Shown: positions 20,048-29,612 of the stretch, piece by piece
Numbering within the stretch: position 1 is the first letter of the stretch
Layout of the letters: each line of letters begins with the position of its first letter
NCBI GenBank assembly: GCA_902624635.1
Contig: CACNYD010000001.1
Coordinates: 364,766 to 428,765 of the forward strand
DNA length: 64,000 nucleotides
Reading direction: 5' to 3'
From: an uncultured Pelagibacteraceae bacterium
GTDB lineage: Bacteria; Pseudomonadota; Alphaproteobacteria; Pelagibacterales; Pelagibacteraceae
Notes under the pieces: model-generated
The model's input: the letters and a program-made list of their open reading frames with translations, nothing else
What the model was told of the DNA's origin: nothing
Databases searched by the model: none
Made by a program: the position numbers and the translations under genes

Positions 20048-20851
20048 GTGCAAATTTTAAAATCATCAGATTATAAACTTTATTCTAAATTTATTGAGAA
20101 TTTAGCTAATAAATTAACAAGATTTTATTACAATAAATTAAACAAACCTTTTAAAGTATCGAATAAACTCAGAGGCGGTTATGACCCTGTGACAACTGCA
20201 GATAAAGCCTTTGAAAGATTTATCAGAAATGAGATTAGAAAAAAGTTTCCAAGTCACCAAATTATAGGTGAAGAATTTGGTCATAAAAAAAGCAAAAGTG
20301 ATTATTCTTGGGTTATTGACCCTATTGATGGAACCAGATCATTTGTTATAGGAAATCCAACATGGAGTAACTTAATATCTCTTAATTACAAAGGCACTCC
20401 AGTCCTGGGTCTTGCAAATTTTCCAGTACTTAGAAAATATTATTTTAATAGCTCTAATAATTTTGCGTATGTTTCAGATAATGGAAAAAAAAAGAAAATT
20501 ATTGTTAATAGAAAAGCTACTTATTCAAATATGAAATTGTCTGCAGCTTTTCACGGTAGTTTATCATTAGATAAACAAAAAAAAATTCCTCAGATTTTAA
20601 AGAGAATGCAATTTCCCTGCTCGGATGCTTTAAGTTATTCACATTTTGCTGAAGGTAAACTTGATGTTGTTATCCAATGTGGAAATAAAATTTGGGATAT
20701 TCATGCCCTAATTCCAATTATTAAAGCTGCTAAAGGAACTGTTTCAACTTGGAAAAATGATGATGCAATAAAAGCTGGAAATATAATTTGTTCTGCAAAT
20801 ATGAAACTACATAAGAAAATGCTTAAAATTTTAAAACCAGTTTCTAACTAG
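20048..20851 (+). CDS. inositol monophosphatase family (histidinol-phosphatase-like)
   Basis: DPVTTADKAFE, GEEFG, WVIDPIDGTRSF, WDIHALIPI; GTG start. Confidence 0.88.
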   Translation: MQILKSSDYKLYSKFIENLANKLTRFYYNKLNKPFKVSNKLRGGYDPVTTADKAFERFIRNEIRKKFPSHQIIGEEFGHKKSKSDYSWVIDPIDGTRSFVIGNPTWSNLISLNYKGTPVLGLANFPVLRKYYFNSSNNFAYVSDNGKKKKIIVNRKATYSNMKLSAAFHGSLSLDKQKKIPQILKRMQFPCSDALSYSHFAEGKLDVVIQCGNKIWDIHALIPIIKAAKGTVSTWKNDDAIKAGNIICSANMKLHKKMLKILKPVSN

Positions 20852-21200
20852 TTTTACCTAGAGTATTTAACAAAATAACCCCAATAACAATTAAAGTAAT
20901 TCCAATAATGCCATAAAGATTAGGAATTTGATTGTATTTAAAAACACCAAACAATGTTACAGCGGTGATTGTAAGCCCACCATATGTTGCATAAGTGAAT
21001 CCAACTGGGATTACATTCATTGCTTTTGATAAACAAAAAATACATGCAACTATTGAAATTACACAGAGAATTGTTGGCTCTATATTAGCAAATCCATCTG
21101 TTGATTTTAAAAAACCATTAGCTGTTATCCCAAGTATAATTGCTAGAGCCAAAAAAATATAGCCGGATAAATTTATCATTAGCTCACCCTGTCTTGCCAA
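20844..21200 (-). CDS. SMR (small multidrug resistance) family protein
   Basis: 118 aa, four TM, GFTYATYGGLTI motif. Confidence 0.85.
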   Translation of the reverse strand: MARQGELMINLSGYIFLALAIILGITANGFLKSTDGFANIEPTILCVISIVACIFCLSKAMNVIPVGFTYATYGGLTITAVTLFGVFKYNQIPNLYGIIGITLIVIGVILLNTLGKTS

Positions 21201-21519
21201 GTAGATTTACTATCAATACACCTGAAATAATTAATACTAATCCTATAATTGTAAAAAGGTCTGGCATTTGATTAAATCTATATATTCCAACAATAGAAGT
21301 AGCTACAATACACAAACCTGCAAACGATGCATAGGTGATACCAACTGGTATAGTTTTCATAACAATAGAAAGTGTAAACATACATCCAATAATTGTTATT
21401 GCTGTGATTAAACTTGGAATCAAAAGTGTAAAACCATTAGCACTTTTAGCAAAACTATTTGCTGTAGTTCCTAGGATGACAGCAAGTATGAGAATAAGAA
21501 AAGCTATAATGTTGCTCAC
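21184..21519 (-). CDS. SMR family protein (paired paralog)
   Basis: 111 aa, IPVGITYASFAGLCIV motif; overlaps next SMR gene. Confidence 0.85.
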   Translation of the reverse strand: MSNIIAFLILILAVILGTTANSFAKSANGFTLLIPSLITAITIIGCMFTLSIVMKTIPVGITYASFAGLCIVATSIVGIYRFNQMPDLFTIIGLVLIISGVLIVNLLGKTG

Positions 21520-21534
21520 AAATTTAAGATATTC

Positions 21535-21756
21535 TTATTTAGTGATTTTATCTACAATTTTTTTAATTGGTGGGCCTACAAGAAGAGCAGCGATTATTGC
21601 GATGGGTAAACTTATTGACCAGGCTTTAAAAAACCTATCAATATACTCTTCATCCATACCAGTATTTATATAAGTAATAATTAATGTCATAAGTAAACTC
21701 ATGCCAAAACCCATTACAAGTATAAATAAAATATTTGAGTATTTTTTAGGAAACAT
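21535..21756 (-). CDS. DUF2798-like small membrane protein
   Basis: 73 aa with two TM; FVMGFGMSLLMTLIITYINTG...RFFKAWSISLPIA. Confidence 0.65.
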   Translation of the reverse strand: MFPKKYSNILFILVMGFGMSLLMTLIITYINTGMDEEYIDRFFKAWSISLPIAIIAALLVGPPIKKIVDKITK

Positions 21757-22345
21757 TTTTTTTTAGCCACTTGATAGCATCTTCCATCCTGTCATCTCCC
21801 CAAAAAATTTCATTATCTATGATAAACGATGGACTACCAAAGATTTTCTTATCTCGAGCAAAATTTGTATTAGAATGATATTTTTCCTCAATGTCTTTTG
21901 TTTTAGCTTGTGAGATTATTTCGTCTTTATTTAGATTAAGTTCATTGCATATCTCTGAAATTCCAGGGTCTATAGCGGGTTCTTTACCTTCTTGAAACCA
22001 TTTTTTGTAAGTGAGTCTGATATAATCAATCCCCCAGTCCTTTTCTAAACCAAGAATTGCTAATTGATTAGCCAAATCAAACTCTGACAATGGATAGGGC
22101 ACAGGAGTTTTTGCAAAAAAACCATATCCTTCAGCTCTTCGCTCAATGTCTCTCCACATATAATTCACTTTATTAATTTTATCTTTTGGGAAGGGAATAT
22201 TATTCATTTCCTTCATGATTGCTCTTACACTAAATGGTTTCCAATTGAATTTAACCTGGTGTTTTTTTTCAACATCAAGAATTCTTGTTACCGATAAAAA
22301 AGTATAGGTACTGCCTATTGAAAAATAAAAATCTATATTTTTCAT
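21746..22345 (-). CDS. 2-hydroxychromene-2-carboxylate isomerase/DsbA-like oxidoreductase family
   Basis: IDFYFSIGSTYTFLSVTRI, FGSPSFIIDNEIFWGDDRM. Confidence 0.88.
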   Translation of the reverse strand: MKNIDFYFSIGSTYTFLSVTRILDVEKKHQVKFNWKPFSVRAIMKEMNNIPFPKDKINKVNYMWRDIERRAEGYGFFAKTPVPYPLSEFDLANQLAILGLEKDWGIDYIRLTYKKWFQEGKEPAIDPGISEICNELNLNKDEIISQAKTKDIEEKYHSNTNFARDKKIFGSPSFIIDNEIFWGDDRMEDAIKWLKKNVS

Positions 22346-22893
22346 ATACTTTGTTTTTGTAATTCAATTTGAAGCTTTTCTATCATAATCATAGGAGACT
22401 TCATAAATGGATGAACTTTATGAGCTTCAATATAACTATCAATAGCTTTTTGATAATTTTTTAGGGCAGTTTGAACCAAACCTTGACCTGTCAGTGCACC
22501 AAAGTGCCTTTCTTCAATGGCAAGCACTTTATCAATGTCGGCTTGAGATAGTTTGTATTTACCCATTAGATATAAAACAGTTGCTCTTTTATTCCAAGCC
22601 TCTGCCCAATTTGGATCCAGTTTAATAACTTCAGTAAATTTATTGTACGCAGTATCAAGTTTATTATCCATCATAGCAGACGAGCCATCTGCTAATAACT
22701 TTGTTAAACTATTTTTAGATGGATGAGTAATCCAAAGATCCCAAATTTTATCTTCTATCTTTTTTGAATTTTCAAAGTCATTAGCACTTTTTAATTGTAT
22801 AAATAATTTATCAATCTCTCTTTGGTGATTATCATCAGCGAATAATGATGATGAAAATATAAAAAATAATAAAATAAATGAAATTTTTTTCAC
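22342..22893 (-). CDS. secreted TPR-repeat protein
   Basis: Signal peptide; DPNWAEAWNKRATVLYLMGKYKLSQADIDKVLAIEERHFGALTGQG. Confidence 0.8.
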   Translation of the reverse strand: MKKISFILLFFIFSSSLFADDNHQREIDKLFIQLKSANDFENSKKIEDKIWDLWITHPSKNSLTKLLADGSSAMMDNKLDTAYNKFTEVIKLDPNWAEAWNKRATVLYLMGKYKLSQADIDKVLAIEERHFGALTGQGLVQTALKNYQKAIDSYIEAHKVHPFMKSPMIMIEKLQIELQKQSI

Positions 22894-23214
22894 TTACTTA
22901 GATATAGGAGTAGCGCCAGTTTCTAAACTAACAATTTTTCCATCTTTATATCTATAGACTGCCATCACAGCTTCAACATTTCCATCATTAAATGTAACTA
23001 ATGAATGGTGTACGCCCACTTCATCATTTTCATATACAACTCTTGTCTTATCCTGGTTAATATCACCACTCATTGCCCATTTAATAACATCTGCTTTTCC
23101 TAAAGAATTTCCAGATTTGTGCATTGTGAACTTAAAATCATCATGTAAAAGTTCATTCATTGTTGCTTCATCTTTCTTATCAATAGCATCAGTATATCTT
23201 TTTATTAAAGACAT
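22894..23214 (-). CDS. SnoaL/NTF2-like protein
   Basis: YTDAIDKKDEATMNELLHDDFKFTMHKSG; NTF2-like pattern. Confidence 0.65.
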   Translation of the reverse strand: MSLIKRYTDAIDKKDEATMNELLHDDFKFTMHKSGNSLGKADVIKWAMSGDINQDKTRVVYENDEVGVHHSLVTFNDGNVEAVMAVYRYKDGKIVSLETGATPISK

Positions 23215-23565
23215 TTATTCTCCCCACATTCCGTGAAACTCATAAACAACAGCTGGCTCATTTCCTACTACCCAACCATCATGTCCAGGCTGAATTGAAT
23301 AAGCATCCCCAGCTTTATAAGTAAGTTCAGTTCCATCATTATGTTTTGCACAAACAGCCCCTGAAACAATTACACCTAAATGTGTTGCCTGACAGCTATC
23401 ACCACCAACTGTAGGTTTGATATCTTTTGACCATTTCCATCCAGGTTGCAAAGTAAGTTTCATTACTCTTTGGTTTCCAACTTTGACTGCCTCGATCTTT
23501 GCATTATTAAATTTTTCATTAACTTCATCTGCTTTATCAAAAGTTTTTACTTCTACTCCGGCCAT
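23215..23565 (-). CDS. cupin domain protein
   Basis: LQPGWKWSKDIKP..THLGVIVSGAVCAKHNDGTELTYKAGDAYSIQPGHDGWVVG. Confidence 0.8.
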   Translation of the reverse strand: MAGVEVKTFDKADEVNEKFNNAKIEAVKVGNQRVMKLTLQPGWKWSKDIKPTVGGDSCQATHLGVIVSGAVCAKHNDGTELTYKAGDAYSIQPGHDGWVVGNEPAVVYEFHGMWGE

Positions 23566-23574
23566 TGTCCCTCC

Positions 23575-23889
23575 TTAATCGTTAAATATAACTCTCATTT
23601 CGTCCTGAATAGTTCCTTCTTTAAAAACATCCTTCATCTTTTTTTGAAGTTCTATAAACTTAGGATCTGCAGACATATTTTGATCATTCTGAAATGCTTT
23701 ATCTGTAAATTGTTCACCAATAAGAGTTTCTCTCACTGTTCTAGGATTTCCACCGACTTGAAATGAAAAATAAACCTCATGATCAGGATAATGCTTCTTT
23801 CTTACTTCAGCTAGTCCCTTAGAAATTTCCATAGCTTCATTAAGTTTATTATCATAAACACCGATGGTTCTTGTATAGATTACTTTCAT
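23575..23889 (-). CDS. hypothetical protein, possible ferredoxin-like/ABM fold
   Basis: 104-aa ORF with SD-like GGAGGG upstream of the following gene; colinear cluster. Confidence 0.6.
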   Translation of the reverse strand: MKVIYTRTIGVYDNKLNEAMEISKGLAEVRKKHYPDHEVYFSFQVGGNPRTVRETLIGEQFTDKAFQNDQNMSADPKFIELQKKMKDVFKEGTIQDEMRVIFND

Positions 23890-23891
23890 CC

Positions 23892-24179
23892 TTAGGCGTT
23901 ATAATCCATTACATTGTCTTCACATTCAACAAAATTATGAGGTTCAAAGAAATCATTCATTTGACCTAATTGCTTGTTAATTGCATCAGTATCTGTTCCT
24001 TTCCACCAACAAAACATTGTTAAAGTGTCACCGGGAGTATTCCATGTCATTTGACATTTCGCGTTATCGCCAGTCATTGATTTAACAATATCCTCCATTT
24101 TCATTGACCCAACCATTTCCATCATTTTTGCTTTAGCTTCTTTAGATTTAAATGTGTGAGTGACCATATAGTTTTTCAT
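23892..24179 (-). CDS. hypothetical protein, ferredoxin-like small protein
   Basis: 95-aa ORF, colinear cluster. Confidence 0.6.
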   Translation of the reverse strand: MKNYMVTHTFKSKEAKAKMMEMVGSMKMEDIVKSMTGDNAKCQMTWNTPGDTLTMFCWWKGTDTDAINKQLGQMNDFFEPHNFVECEDNVMDYNA

Positions 24180-24215
24180 TTGTTATTTCCTTTTTGTAAT
24201 AAATTTATTTTTTAA

Positions 24216-24422
24216 TTAGCTTTTGAATAGATCTAGAGCTTTACCTAAAAGCTCCTCAGATTTAGCATGGTCACCTGCGTTGTGAGCATCCATACCCTGA
24301 TCTCTTAACTCTTGAGCCTTTTTAATTTTGTCATCAATATTCTTTGCCATCATAGGGCAAGAACCAGCATAAGCTGAGCTAGTAAATAGTACTAAACATA
24401 ATGTAATTATTATCTTTTTCAT
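24216..24422 (-). CDS. small secreted protein (68 aa)
   Basis: Signal peptide MKKIIITLCLVLFTSSAYAG; SD AGGAG upstream. Confidence 0.65.
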   Translation of the reverse strand: MKKIIITLCLVLFTSSAYAGSCPMMAKNIDDKIKKAQELRDQGMDAHNAGDHAKSEELLGKALDLFKS

Positions 24423-24438
24423 TTTTTTCTCCTTTTGT

Positions 24439-24813
24439 TTAATAGATCCCTGACTCTGCTATTTTTTTTATTTCACTTTCAGACCCAGAAATTAGTTTAT
24501 ATATAAAATTATCACAGGCTTTTGTTGTCTCTTCTTCATATGGTTTGCCATAACGAACATCCACAACTTTCAATAATTCTTTATTAAGCTTGTCTTCTTT
24601 CAAGCCCTCTTTTACCAAATAAGAACTTAAAAATTTTTTTGCTGCAAAAGAGTGCACAATTTTTTCTAATTTAAGCTCTCCCTGAGGTATCATGCTATTT
24701 GCATAATAAATTCCAGTACATTCAATTGTTTTTGCTTTATTGTTATCACTCATACCAGCATAAGCTGCGTTGCAAATTGCTATAAATATTAAAGTTGTAA
24801 AAATTTTTTTCAA
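24439..24813 (-). CDS. secreted two-cysteine protein (paralog B)
   Basis: Signal peptide ...AAYAGMS; CTGIYYAN...PQGE...ACDNFI shared with 24818-25192. Confidence 0.7.
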   Translation of the reverse strand: MKKIFTTLIFIAICNAAYAGMSDNNKAKTIECTGIYYANSMIPQGELKLEKIVHSFAAKKFLSSYLVKEGLKEDKLNKELLKVVDVRYGKPYEEETTKACDNFIYKLISGSESEIKKIAESGIY

Positions 24814-24817
24814 AAAA

Positions 24818-25192
24818 TTAATATAAGGTTTGAATTACTTTCTTTACTCTTTCAGCGCCATTAGGGATTGAACTTTCAATAAATGAATGACATGCGTCGG
24901 TTTTTGCTTTGTCATATTTAGAGCCATAGTATTTATCTACAGCTTTATTAACACCATCGTCCCACTCTTTTTCTGGCACTCCTGTTTCAAGAGCGTAGGC
25001 TTTCATTACTTTAACTGAAGCCATTGATTTCTCTTTCATGCTGTATTCGAATTGTTCACCAGATGGCAAAAAGTAGTTTGCCATATAAATACCGCTGCAT
25101 TCCCATGCTTTAGATCTATCGCTATTACTCATTCCTGCGAATGCAATGTTATTCATAGATATAAAAAAAAGAATTATTAAAAATTTTTTCAT
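24818..25192 (-). CDS. secreted two-cysteine protein (paralog A)
   Basis: Signal peptide ...IAFAGMS; CSGIYMAN...PSGE...ACHSFI. Confidence 0.7.
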   Translation of the reverse strand: MKKFLIILFFISMNNIAFAGMSNSDRSKAWECSGIYMANYFLPSGEQFEYSMKEKSMASVKVMKAYALETGVPEKEWDDGVNKAVDKYYGSKYDKAKTDACHSFIESSIPNGAERVKKVIQTLY

Positions 25193-25233
25193 TACGAATT
25201 TTAACTCTTTTAAGTGTTAAGATATATGCGATA

Positions 25234-26235
25234 TTATAGCCAGCTAGGAATAGGTAGATTCTTTTCTTTTAAAAATGATTTGTTAAACATCTTTGAGTTG
25301 TATTTGTCTGACTTATCACACAGGATTGTTACAATTGTTTTTCCTGGACCAAGTTCTTTTCCTAATCTAATTGCTCCAGCAATATTAATTCCACAACTAG
25401 TTCCCAAGCTTAAACCTTCATTTTGAATTAAATCATAAAGAATAGGTAATGCCTCATGGTCGTCAATTGAATATGCATCATCAATTTTTGCATTTTCAAA
25501 ATTTTTTGTTATTCGACTAGATCCTATTCCTTCAGTAATAGAACCTCCTTCAGATTTTAACTCGCCATTTTTAATATAATTGAAGAGTGCTGACCCTTTT
25601 GGATCTGACAGATAAATTTTTACATCTTTATTTTTTTCTTTTAGAGCGTTACTTACACCTGAAATAGTTCCTCCTGTGCCTGATGAACAAACAAATCCAT
25701 CAACTTTTCCGTCAGTCTGTTCCCAGATTTCTTTTCCTGTTCCTTCATAGTGTCCTTTTGCATTTGCGGTATTGTCAAATTGATTTGCCCAAACAACACC
25801 ATTGTTGTTTGTAGGTCTTAATTCATCTGCTAAACGTCCTGCAATTTTAACGAAATTATTTTCATCTTTATAAGGCTTAGCTGGAACTAATCTTAATTCT
25901 GCCCCCAAGTTTCTAATTGTATCTTTTTTTTCTTGAGTTTGATTATCGTTCATTACAATTATTGTTTTATACCCTAATGAATTTCCTAATAGTCCTAAAC
26001 CAATACCTGTATTACCAGCAGTACCCTCAACAACAATACCACCTTTTGCAATAAGTTTTTTTTGTTGAGCGTCTCTAAGCAAAGCAAGTGCAGCTCTATC
26101 TTTTACAGAGCCACCAGGATTCATAAATTCTGCTTTACCATAAATATTACATCCTGTTATTTCTGAAGCAGCCTTTAGTTTTATAAGTGGAGTATTACCA
26201 ATAGAGTCTATAAAAGTATTTCTAATGTCAGACAT
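25234..26235 (-). CDS. cysK: cysteine synthase
   Basis: PLP motif NPGGSVKDRAAL, EGTAGNTGIGL, SSGTGGTISG. Confidence 0.92.
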   Translation of the reverse strand: MSDIRNTFIDSIGNTPLIKLKAASEITGCNIYGKAEFMNPGGSVKDRAALALLRDAQQKKLIAKGGIVVEGTAGNTGIGLGLLGNSLGYKTIIVMNDNQTQEKKDTIRNLGAELRLVPAKPYKDENNFVKIAGRLADELRPTNNNGVVWANQFDNTANAKGHYEGTGKEIWEQTDGKVDGFVCSSGTGGTISGVSNALKEKNKDVKIYLSDPKGSALFNYIKNGELKSEGGSITEGIGSSRITKNFENAKIDDAYSIDDHEALPILYDLIQNEGLSLGTSCGINIAGAIRLGKELGPGKTIVTILCDKSDKYNSKMFNKSFLKEKNLPIPSWL

Positions 26236-26801
26236 TACTCTTCTTTATCAGTAACAGCGTAAGGTTTAAATCCTTTAGTAGCATCACCAACTCTTTTAGC
26301 TGGAATTCCAATCATTATAGATTTTTCTGGCACATCTTTTGTTACAACTGCATTAGCTCCAATTAAAGAATTTTTTCCAATTGTTATTGGCCCTAAAATT
26401 TGAGCACCAGATCCAATAACAACATTGTCCTCTAAAGTTGGGTGTCTTTTAGTATTTCTTTGATCATTAGTATTTATACTCGGAGCAATTCCTCCTAATG
26501 TAACGTTGTGATAAATAGTAACGTTATTCCCGATATCGGATGTTTCACCAATTACAACTCCCATGCCATGATCTATAAATAAATTTTTTCCAATCTTTGC
26601 TTTTGGATGAATCTCAATCCCTGTTAAAAATCTTGAAAATTGTGAAATGACTCTTGCAATCAAATCAAATTTTGCTATTGCAAAAAAATTTGCAATCTTA
26701 TGAAAAAAAATAGCTTTAACTCCAGGATAAGTTAAAATTAAACTCAATTTAGACTTTGCCGCAGGGTCTCGGTCAATTATAGATTGTAGATAATCATTCA
26801 T
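26235..26801 (-). CDS. cysE: serine O-acetyltransferase
   Basis: Hexapeptide repeats; [24 protein letters not shown]. Confidence 0.92.
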   Translation of the reverse strand: MNDYLQSIIDRDPAAKSKLSLILTYPGVKAIFFHKIANFFAIAKFDLIARVISQFSRFLTGIEIHPKAKIGKNLFIDHGMGVVIGETSDIGNNVTIYHNVTLGGIAPSINTNDQRNTKRHPTLEDNVVIGSGAQILGPITIGKNSLIGANAVVTKDVPEKSIMIGIPAKRVGDATKGFKPYAVTDKEE

Positions 26802-26872
26802 AAAATTTGTAAGCTTGATATCAAAAGTTGATGGATATATAGTTATTTTATTAACTTTTTAAAGGATTTATT

Positions 26873-27283
26873 ATGTACAGAAATACTAATTGTTTTCATT
26901 TAGCCATACCATGTGGAGATTTAGAGACTGCAAAAAAGTTTTATAGTGAAACGCTTGGATGCAGATTAGACAATTCAGCTCAAGAATGGGCTGATGTTGA
27001 TTTTTGGGGGAATGAGTTAACATTACATGCTAGCGAACATAAGCTTGATAATGAAAGACACGATGTAGATATGGGAAATGTTTCAGTTCCACATTTTGGT
27101 GTTCATTTATCAAGAAAGGATTTTGATACTCTTAAAAATAGATTGAAGGAAAAAGGTGCTAAATATTATGACGAGCCTTATTTAAGATTCAAGGGCACAA
27201 AATATGAGCAAGAAACTTTTTTCATAAAAGATCCTAATGAAAATGTTTTAGAGATTAAGACTCTAACTGCAAACGCTGATTAA
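26873..27283 (+). CDS. glyoxalase/VOC family protein
   Basis: FHLAIPCGDLETAKKFYSETLGCR ... FIKDPNENVLEIK. Confidence 0.88.
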   Translation: MYRNTNCFHLAIPCGDLETAKKFYSETLGCRLDNSAQEWADVDFWGNELTLHASEHKLDNERHDVDMGNVSVPHFGVHLSRKDFDTLKNRLKEKGAKYYDEPYLRFKGTKYEQETFFIKDPNENVLEIKTLTANAD

Positions 27284-27315
27284 ATTTAAATTAAAAAGAT
27301 CTTAAAACGTATTAG

Positions 27316-27930
27316 ATGGAATATCTAGTTTTAGGGTTTTTAACAGGACTAAGTTTAATACTTGCAATAGGTGCTCAAAATATTTTTGTAATAGAGCAGG
27401 GATTAAAAAAACAATATGTATTTTTGGTTTGTATTACCTGCTCAATCTCCGATTTTTTATTAATTTTTTTAGGTATATTTTTATTTCATTTTTTTCATCA
27501 ATATTTCAATATATTTGTAGAGATTGTTTTAAATGTACTATTAATTATTTTTTTGATTTATTTTGTCTTATCAAAAGTAAAAGTTTTTCAACAAAATATA
27601 AATTTAAATAGCAACGTAAAAGATTTTACAAAATTAGAAATATTTCTTAAAACTCTTGGTTTCACCTATCTAAATGCACACGTTTATTCAGACACTGTTT
27701 TCTTTCTTGGAAATTTTTCAAAAAATTTTCTTTTAGATGAAAAAATTTACTTTGGAATTGGAGCATCAATTGCATCTTTTATTTTCTTTTTTGGATTAGG
27801 GTATTTGTCTAATTACTTTTCAACATACGCTCAAAGCAGTAAAACTTGGAAATACATAAATTTATTCATAATTGTTTTTATGAGTGCTTTATCAGTCTAT
27901 ATTGTAAGAGAGACACTATATTTACTTTGA
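27316..27930 (+). CDS. LysE family amino acid exporter
   Basis: LSLILAIGAQNIFVIEQGLK. Confidence 0.88.
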   Translation: MEYLVLGFLTGLSLILAIGAQNIFVIEQGLKKQYVFLVCITCSISDFLLIFLGIFLFHFFHQYFNIFVEIVLNVLLIIFLIYFVLSKVKVFQQNINLNSNVKDFTKLEIFLKTLGFTYLNAHVYSDTVFFLGNFSKNFLLDEKIYFGIGASIASFIFFFGLGYLSNYFSTYAQSSKTWKYINLFIIVFMSALSVYIVRETLYLL

Positions 27931-27999
27931 AAAATAACAATTTTTTAAGACAACTTTAGCGCATAGTAATTTCGTATAAAATAGCTATCTAAGTCCTGC

Positions 28000-28698
28000 A
28001 TGGATAACTTAAGTAAACATTTTGAACCTAAAAATTTAAGTGACAAGGTTGCATTGTCTTTTACAAAATTTTTAAGATTTTTAGCTGATACTTTTTTTAA
28101 AAAAAGATATGGTCATAGGGCTGTTGTCCTGGAAACAATAGCAGCAGTTCCTGGTATGGTTGCAGGTATGATACTGCACTTAAAATCTCTTAGAAAAATG
28201 GAAGATGATAGAGGTTGGATTAAAACTTTATTGGATGAGGCAGAGAATGAAAGAATGCATTTAATGACTTTTATACATGTCGCTAAGCCAACTTTTATAG
28301 AAAGACTAATTATTCTTTTTGCACAGTTTATTTTTATTATTACCTATGCAATAATTTACCTAATTTCTCAAAGAACAGCGCATCGAATTGTTGGATACTT
28401 TGAAGAGGAAGCTGTGATTAGTTATACAGAATATCTTCACGAGTTAGAAAGTGGTGCGATACCTGACGAACCAGCTCCAGAAGTTGCGATTAATTATTGG
28501 AATCTTCCTTTACACTCAACTTTAAAAGATGTGGTTAGAGTTATAAGGGATGATGAAGCAGGACATAGAGATGTAAATCATAACTTTGCAAATGTCATTG
28601 ATAACAGAGTTAATTCTAAAAAGTATAATGAGGAAAATGAAATTGCCTCAGAAAAAGAAAATATTTCTAATAAAGAAAAAAATTTCTCAAACAAATAG
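28000..28698 (+). CDS. aox: alternative oxidase (di-iron ubiquinol oxidase)
   Basis: YGHRAVVLETIAAVPGM, DEAENERMHLMTF, YFEEEAVISYTEY, RDDEAGHRDVNH di-iron ligands. Confidence 0.95.
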   Translation: MDNLSKHFEPKNLSDKVALSFTKFLRFLADTFFKKRYGHRAVVLETIAAVPGMVAGMILHLKSLRKMEDDRGWIKTLLDEAENERMHLMTFIHVAKPTFIERLIILFAQFIFIITYAIIYLISQRTAHRIVGYFEEEAVISYTEYLHELESGAIPDEPAPEVAINYWNLPLHSTLKDVVRVIRDDEAGHRDVNHNFANVIDNRVNSKKYNEENEIASEKENISNKEKNFSNK

Positions 28699-28707
28699 AA
28701 GGTTATT

Positions 28708-29148
28708 ATGGAAAATAAATTAAATATTCTTTGGGCATCAATGTCTGGAACAGCTGAAAATGTGGCGAATAAATTAAATGAAAAAGCAAAATTAATGGGT
28801 TTCGACACTAATCAATTAGAATTAAATCAAGTTACAATGAATGATCTTTCATTAATGAAAAATGTAGCAATAGTTACCTCTACTACTGGCGAAGGTGATT
28901 TACCTACAAATGGTGAGGATTTTTGGGATGATCTTAAAAATTCTGACAAAAATTTCAATAACCTTAAGTATAGTGTATGTGCTTTAGGTGATAGGGGTCA
29001 TGATATTTTTTGTGGAGCTGGAAAAAAAGTTGACGAAAAATTAAGTCTATTAGGTGCTCAAAAGATACTAGATAGACAAGACTGTGATGGTTCTGATGAG
29101 GGATCTGAAAACTGGGGTAATAATTTTTTAGATAAAATTAAAATCTAA
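28708..29148 (+). CDS. flavodoxin (MioC-like)
   Basis: LNILWASMSGTAENVANKL, TTGEGDLPTNGEDFW, ALGDRGHDIFCGAGK. Confidence 0.9.
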   Translation: MENKLNILWASMSGTAENVANKLNEKAKLMGFDTNQLELNQVTMNDLSLMKNVAIVTSTTGEGDLPTNGEDFWDDLKNSDKNFNNLKYSVCALGDRGHDIFCGAGKKVDEKLSLLGAQKILDRQDCDGSDEGSENWGNNFLDKIKI

Positions 29149-29150
29149 AA

Positions 29151-29612
29151 ATGTTTAATAAACGTCAAACACTTAAACTTCTAGGTACATCTTTTATTTC
29201 ATTACTTCTTTTACCTTATAAATATCTATATTCAGCGGCAAAAAAAATTATTAATCCTGAGCTTACAAATAAGCAGAAGGATATAATGTTCAACGAGGGC
29301 ACTGAAAGACCTTTTACAAGCAAACTTTTAGATGAAAAAAGAGTTGGTTTTTACCATTGTGCTAATTGTGGTGCAAAGTTATTTGCTTCAAATGCAAAAT
29401 TTGATAGCGGCACAGGTTGGCCCTCATTTACTGAGGCATTGCCTGGAGCATTTAAAACAAAGATTGACTATTCTTTTGGTATGAAAAGAATTGAATATCA
29501 TTGCGCAAATTGTGGAGTTCATCATGGACATGTTTTTGATGATGGACCTTCATCCACGGGAAAAAGATTTTGTAATAATGGTTTGTGTCTAATCTTTAGA
29601 CCTGAGAATTAA
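29151..29612 (+). CDS. msrB: peptide-methionine (R)-S-oxide reductase MsrB
   Basis: CANCGAKLF, FDSGTGWPSF, HCANCGVHHGHVFDDGP, KRFCNNG. Confidence 0.95.
   Translation: MFNKRQTLKLLGTSFISLLLLPYKYLYSAAKKIINPELTNKQKDIMFNEGTERPFTSKLLDEKRVGFYHCANCGAKLFASNAKFDSGTGWPSFTEALPGAFKTKIDYSFGMKRIEYHCANCGVHHGHVFDDGPSSTGKRFCNNGLCLIFRPEN

Noticed and set aside
25214-25426. Plus-strand 70-aa ORF at 3' end of cysK
   Set aside because: Antisense to the conserved cysteine synthase C-terminus; no independent support.
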